Source: Methanosuratincolales archaeon (GTDB taxonomy: Archaea > Thermoproteota > Methanomethylicia > Methanomethylicales > Methanomethylicaceae). From it: 16,331 nt of DNA. The position numbers and the translations under genes are program-made. Shown here in pieces: positions 14,808-16,331 of this stretch; positions within the stretch are counted from its first letter, which is position 1; each line of letters starts with the position of its first letter. The notes under the pieces are model-generated. The model was given only the letters and a program-made list of their open reading frames with translations. It searched no databases and had not been told where the DNA came from. Where the stretch lies: positions 1-16,331 of the forward strand of contig CALGKV010000137.1 in the NCBI GenBank assembly GCA_937930465.1, given 5' to 3'.

Positions 14808-14816
14808 TTCGCCATT
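14797..14816 (+). other. Hairpin spanning the ATPase stop codon
   Basis: aatggc (14797-14802) and gccatt (14811-14816) form a perfect 6-bp stem with the TAG stop in the loop; a second small stem (ggct/agcc) follows at once. No T-run follows, so a terminator role is only possible. Confidence 0.3.
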
Positions 14817-14908
14817 GGCTCTTGTCAGCCTTCAAGCATGCAATTATTGTACCCTTTGCGCACCGAAGAAAGATAGAAAAAGGTGGTTGTATTCAGGAAC
14901 AAAGGGCA

Positions 14909-14944
14909 AGGTGTCTTCGGGAATGCAGGTGTCATCGCAAATGC
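14909..14944 (+). repeat. 18-bp tandem repeat, two units, upstream of the CHAT-like gene
   Basis: Units 14909-14926 and 14927-14944 match at 15 of 18 positions; each starts aggtgtc and ends aatgc. They end 3 bp before a TATA-like stretch (ggttttattc). Tandem sites placed this way often bind regulators, but no family is recognised. The rest of 14808-15029 shows no gene. Confidence 0.55.
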
Positions 14945-14947
14945 GGG

Positions 14948-14957
14948 CGGTTTTATT
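14948..14957 (+). promoter_or_regulatory. TATA-like box of the CHAT-like gene
   Basis: ggttttattc is the best BoxA candidate in the 222-bp gap. It predicts transcription from about 14979 and a leader of about 50 nt containing the Shine-Dalgarno sequence at 15017-15023. Confidence 0.4.
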
Positions 14958-15029
14958 CCCCCTTTTGTACGCCATTGAGGCTAGGCCTTCTGCCCGATCC
15001 TTTGGCCAGTCTGGGCGGGGTGGTTGCCA

Positions 15030-15815
15030 TTGAAGCGGCGAAATGGCGCAAGGAATCTCAAGAGTCCTTCCAAGCGCCTATCCATAAAGGCTCCGCTCCT
15101 CGCTGCAGTTGTCTTAATAATTGCTTTCGCGTCCGCCTCGGCTTTGATGCTCATCCCGGAGGCCCCTCCATCCAGACCTCTATATGTCGGGATTGTGGAC
15201 CAGTTCTACAGCGAAAGCCCTGAATTCACCGACCGGGCCGTTGCACTGCTAGGCGCGCACAACGTGAGCTACGGCCTGCACACGGGCTCCGAAGTGGACG
15301 TAGCACTCTACAAGGACCTGCCCTCATTCGGCTATAACCTGATCATACTCAGGGTGCACGCGGGGGTCAATCAAGGCATAGGGGAGTCGACGTTCCTATT
15401 CACAGCCGAGCCCTTCTCGAGGTACCGCTATGTGTACGAGGTGAACACATCCCAGCTCGCCCCTGGGCTGATCAACCCCGACCGCCCGGAAGGAGTGCTG
15501 TTCACCGTGGGCCCGCAGTTCGTAAAGAGGAGCATCAAGGGGGACTTCAACGGTGCCATCCTCATCCTGAGCAGCTGCCACGGCCTGCACAACAACGCCC
15601 TGGCGGAAGCCTTCATCCAGAAGGGCGTTTCGCAGGTAATAGGGTGGGACGGGCTCGTGAGCCTGGATCGTACCGATGCAGCGGTGCTTGAGCTGCTCAC
15701 CAAGATAGTCGAGGGAGGTGCTAGCCCCAGGGATGCCTTCCTTGTTGTGCAGAGTTCGTCTGGGAGAGATCAGTATTACGGCAGCGAATTGAAGATCTAC
15801 CCGCCTGTGAAATGA
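15030..15815 (+). CDS. Membrane-anchored CHAT/caspase-like (clan CD) cysteine peptidase-like protein
   Basis: The protein has 261 residues. A basic N-terminus (KRRNGARNLKSPSKR) precedes one membrane helix (about 21-43, APLLAAVVLIIAFASASALML), so the rest should face outside. The domain from about 50 looks like a clan CD fold. A hydrophobic strand ends in His110 (NLIILRVHAG). A later one ends in Cys183 (GAILILSSCHG), then a helix (ALAEAFIQKG), strand (VSQVIGW), Asp-rich turn and helix (LDRTDAAVLELLTKIVEGG), then ASPRDAFLVVQSS. The Cys block and what follows closely resemble the CHAT pattern. The His is followed by Ala-Gly rather than plain Gly. Peptidase activity and substrate are unproven. 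TTG 15030 is favoured: GGGGTGG (15017-15023) is 6 nt upstream; TTG 15024 is the alternative. Confidence 0.7.
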   Translation: MKRRNGARNLKSPSKRLSIKAPLLAAVVLIIAFASASALMLIPEAPPSRPLYVGIVDQFYSESPEFTDRAVALLGAHNVSYGLHTGSEVDVALYKDLPSFGYNLIILRVHAGVNQGIGESTFLFTAEPFSRYRYVYEVNTSQLAPGLINPDRPEGVLFTVGPQFVKRSIKGDFNGAILILSSCHGLHNNALAEAFIQKGVSQVIGWDGLVSLDRTDAAVLELLTKIVEGGASPRDAFLVVQSSSGRDQYYGSELKIYPPVK

Positions 15816-16012
15816 AGCCTTGACAGCAGACCTGAAATCGATCACCCGACCCCCTCAAGCGTCTGGGCAGAATTGTCCTTGCTGTGCTTCCAGCTTAAAG
15901 GTCATTCCGTGGCGTAGGCGACCCGCCTGCCGATGCCCCTCCTAAAGTTAATTAAGCCGACCTGCAAAATCGATCTGTAGTTTTGGGCAGCAATTTCCAA
16001 AGGGTGCTTTCA
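15816..16012. other. Intergenic region with direct repeats, hairpin and TATA box
   Basis: An imperfect direct repeat (gacctgaaatcgatc at 15829-15843; the same with two inserted bases at 15959-15975) flanks this gap. A 7-bp hairpin with a 3-nt loop lies at 15914-15930. A TATA-like gttaattaag (15947-15956) probably serves the gene starting at 16013. No gene was seen. Confidence 0.4.
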
Positions 16013-16331
16013 ATGGGCGTCGACAAGAGGAAGACCTTTGTGGCGAGGGAGGATCTGCTTGAGGAAATGAGCTCCATGGCAAAGTCCAAGGGGAAGACGC
16101 TTTATGAGACCGTGAACGAGACGTTTGAGTCTGCTCTGGCATTCTACAGGCTCGGCCTCAACCCGAAAGAAGCCCTCAATGACTTCGGAAAGCTCAAGTC
16201 GCTGCAGGGGCGCGGCTACGTCCTCTGCCTGGAGAACCTTTGGTCTGATCTCAACACAATTGCTTTCAGGCACTCAAAGGAAGAGTCGTTGGAGGCTTGG
16301 CATGCGGCAGGCAGGTGGCTTGCGATGCGGT
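16013..16331 (+). CDS. Unrecognised protein with ribbon-helix-helix-like N-terminus (3' truncated)
   Basis: The frame is open from ATG 16013 to the end of the window (106 codons seen), so the gene is cut. AGGGTG (16000-16005) lies 7 nt upstream and supports the start. The first 45 residues, with KRKTFVAREDLLEEMSSMAK and then GKTLYETVNETFESAL, follow the strand-helix-helix layout of ribbon-helix-helix (CopG/MetJ-like) DNA-binding domains: a short strand with alternating side chains, then two helices, with the TLYETVNE turn typical of this fold. The rest (YRLGLNPKEALNDFGKLKSL, then YVLCLENLWSDL) looks like a helical or mixed second domain that I do not recognise. If the reading is right it may be a ligand-sensing regulator. 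The direct repeats at 15829 and 15959 lie just upstream. Confidence 0.6.
   Translation, partial: MGVDKRKTFVAREDLLEEMSSMAKSKGKTLYETVNETFESALAFYRLGLNPKEALNDFGKLKSLQGRGYVLCLENLWSDLNTIAFRHSKEESLEAWHAAGRWLAMR

Noticed and set aside
14798..15223. Open frame of 141 codons running from the ATPase end into the CHAT-like gene
   Set aside because: Its composition is odd (clusters of Cys and Arg), it overlaps the well-supported gene in another frame, and it crosses the tandem repeat and TATA-like box.

Overview
The window looks like chromosomal DNA of an archaeon, moderately GC-rich. The evidence is consistent: an archaeal-type ATP-dependent DNA ligase, an archaeal phosphoglycerate kinase, a type II (archaeal) glyceraldehyde-3-phosphate dehydrogenase, a cupin-type glucose-6-phosphate isomerase, a stand-alone TRAM-domain protein, a stand-alone Lrp/AsnC effector-domain (RAM) protein, and AT-rich BoxA/TATA promoters. 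A member of the TACK group (Thaumarchaeota/Bathyarchaeia-like) seems most likely, but that is inference from gene style only. Translation starts are mixed: some genes look leaderless or have a short leader, while many others use TTG with a well placed Shine-Dalgarno sequence.

Layout. 1-717 is the 3' part of a GT-B glycosyltransferase. It converges with a small RAM-domain gene (837-1064, minus), which diverges from a membrane-anchored transglutaminase-like protein (1147-2340) across a nearly palindromic TATA box. Next come a flavin-reductase-like protein (2391-2921) and an unrecognised coiled-coil protein (3008-3709). The latter ends in a terminator hairpin shared with the convergent HAD phosphatase (3719-4384, minus). 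The DNA ligase (4489-6279) diverges from the phosphatase, and the TRAM protein (6439-6690) has its own promoter and a strong terminator.

6875-11868 is a central carbon cluster: glucose-6-phosphate isomerase, phosphoglycerate kinase, GAPDH, a universal stress protein and a phosphohexomutase, all on the plus strand. The last four are closely packed and look co-transcribed. Together they cover the lower and the hexose-phosphate ends of the gluconeogenic/Embden-Meyerhof route and the exit to glucose-1-phosphate or mannose-1-phosphate.

11918-14807 is a three-gene ABC importer of the cobalamin/ferric-siderophore class (binding protein, FecCD-type permease, ATPase). A perfect 14-bp palindrome lies directly upstream of its TATA box and is a candidate operator. 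15030-15815 encodes a single-pass membrane protein whose external domain resembles clan CD (CHAT/caspase-like) cysteine peptidases; its promoter region carries an 18-bp tandem repeat. The window ends inside a gene (16013 onward) with a ribbon-helix-helix-like N-terminus.

I see no mobile element, CRISPR array, rRNA or tRNA. The most novel-looking items are the CHAT/caspase-like surface protein with its tandem repeat, the palindrome before the importer operon, and the unrecognised coiled-coil protein.
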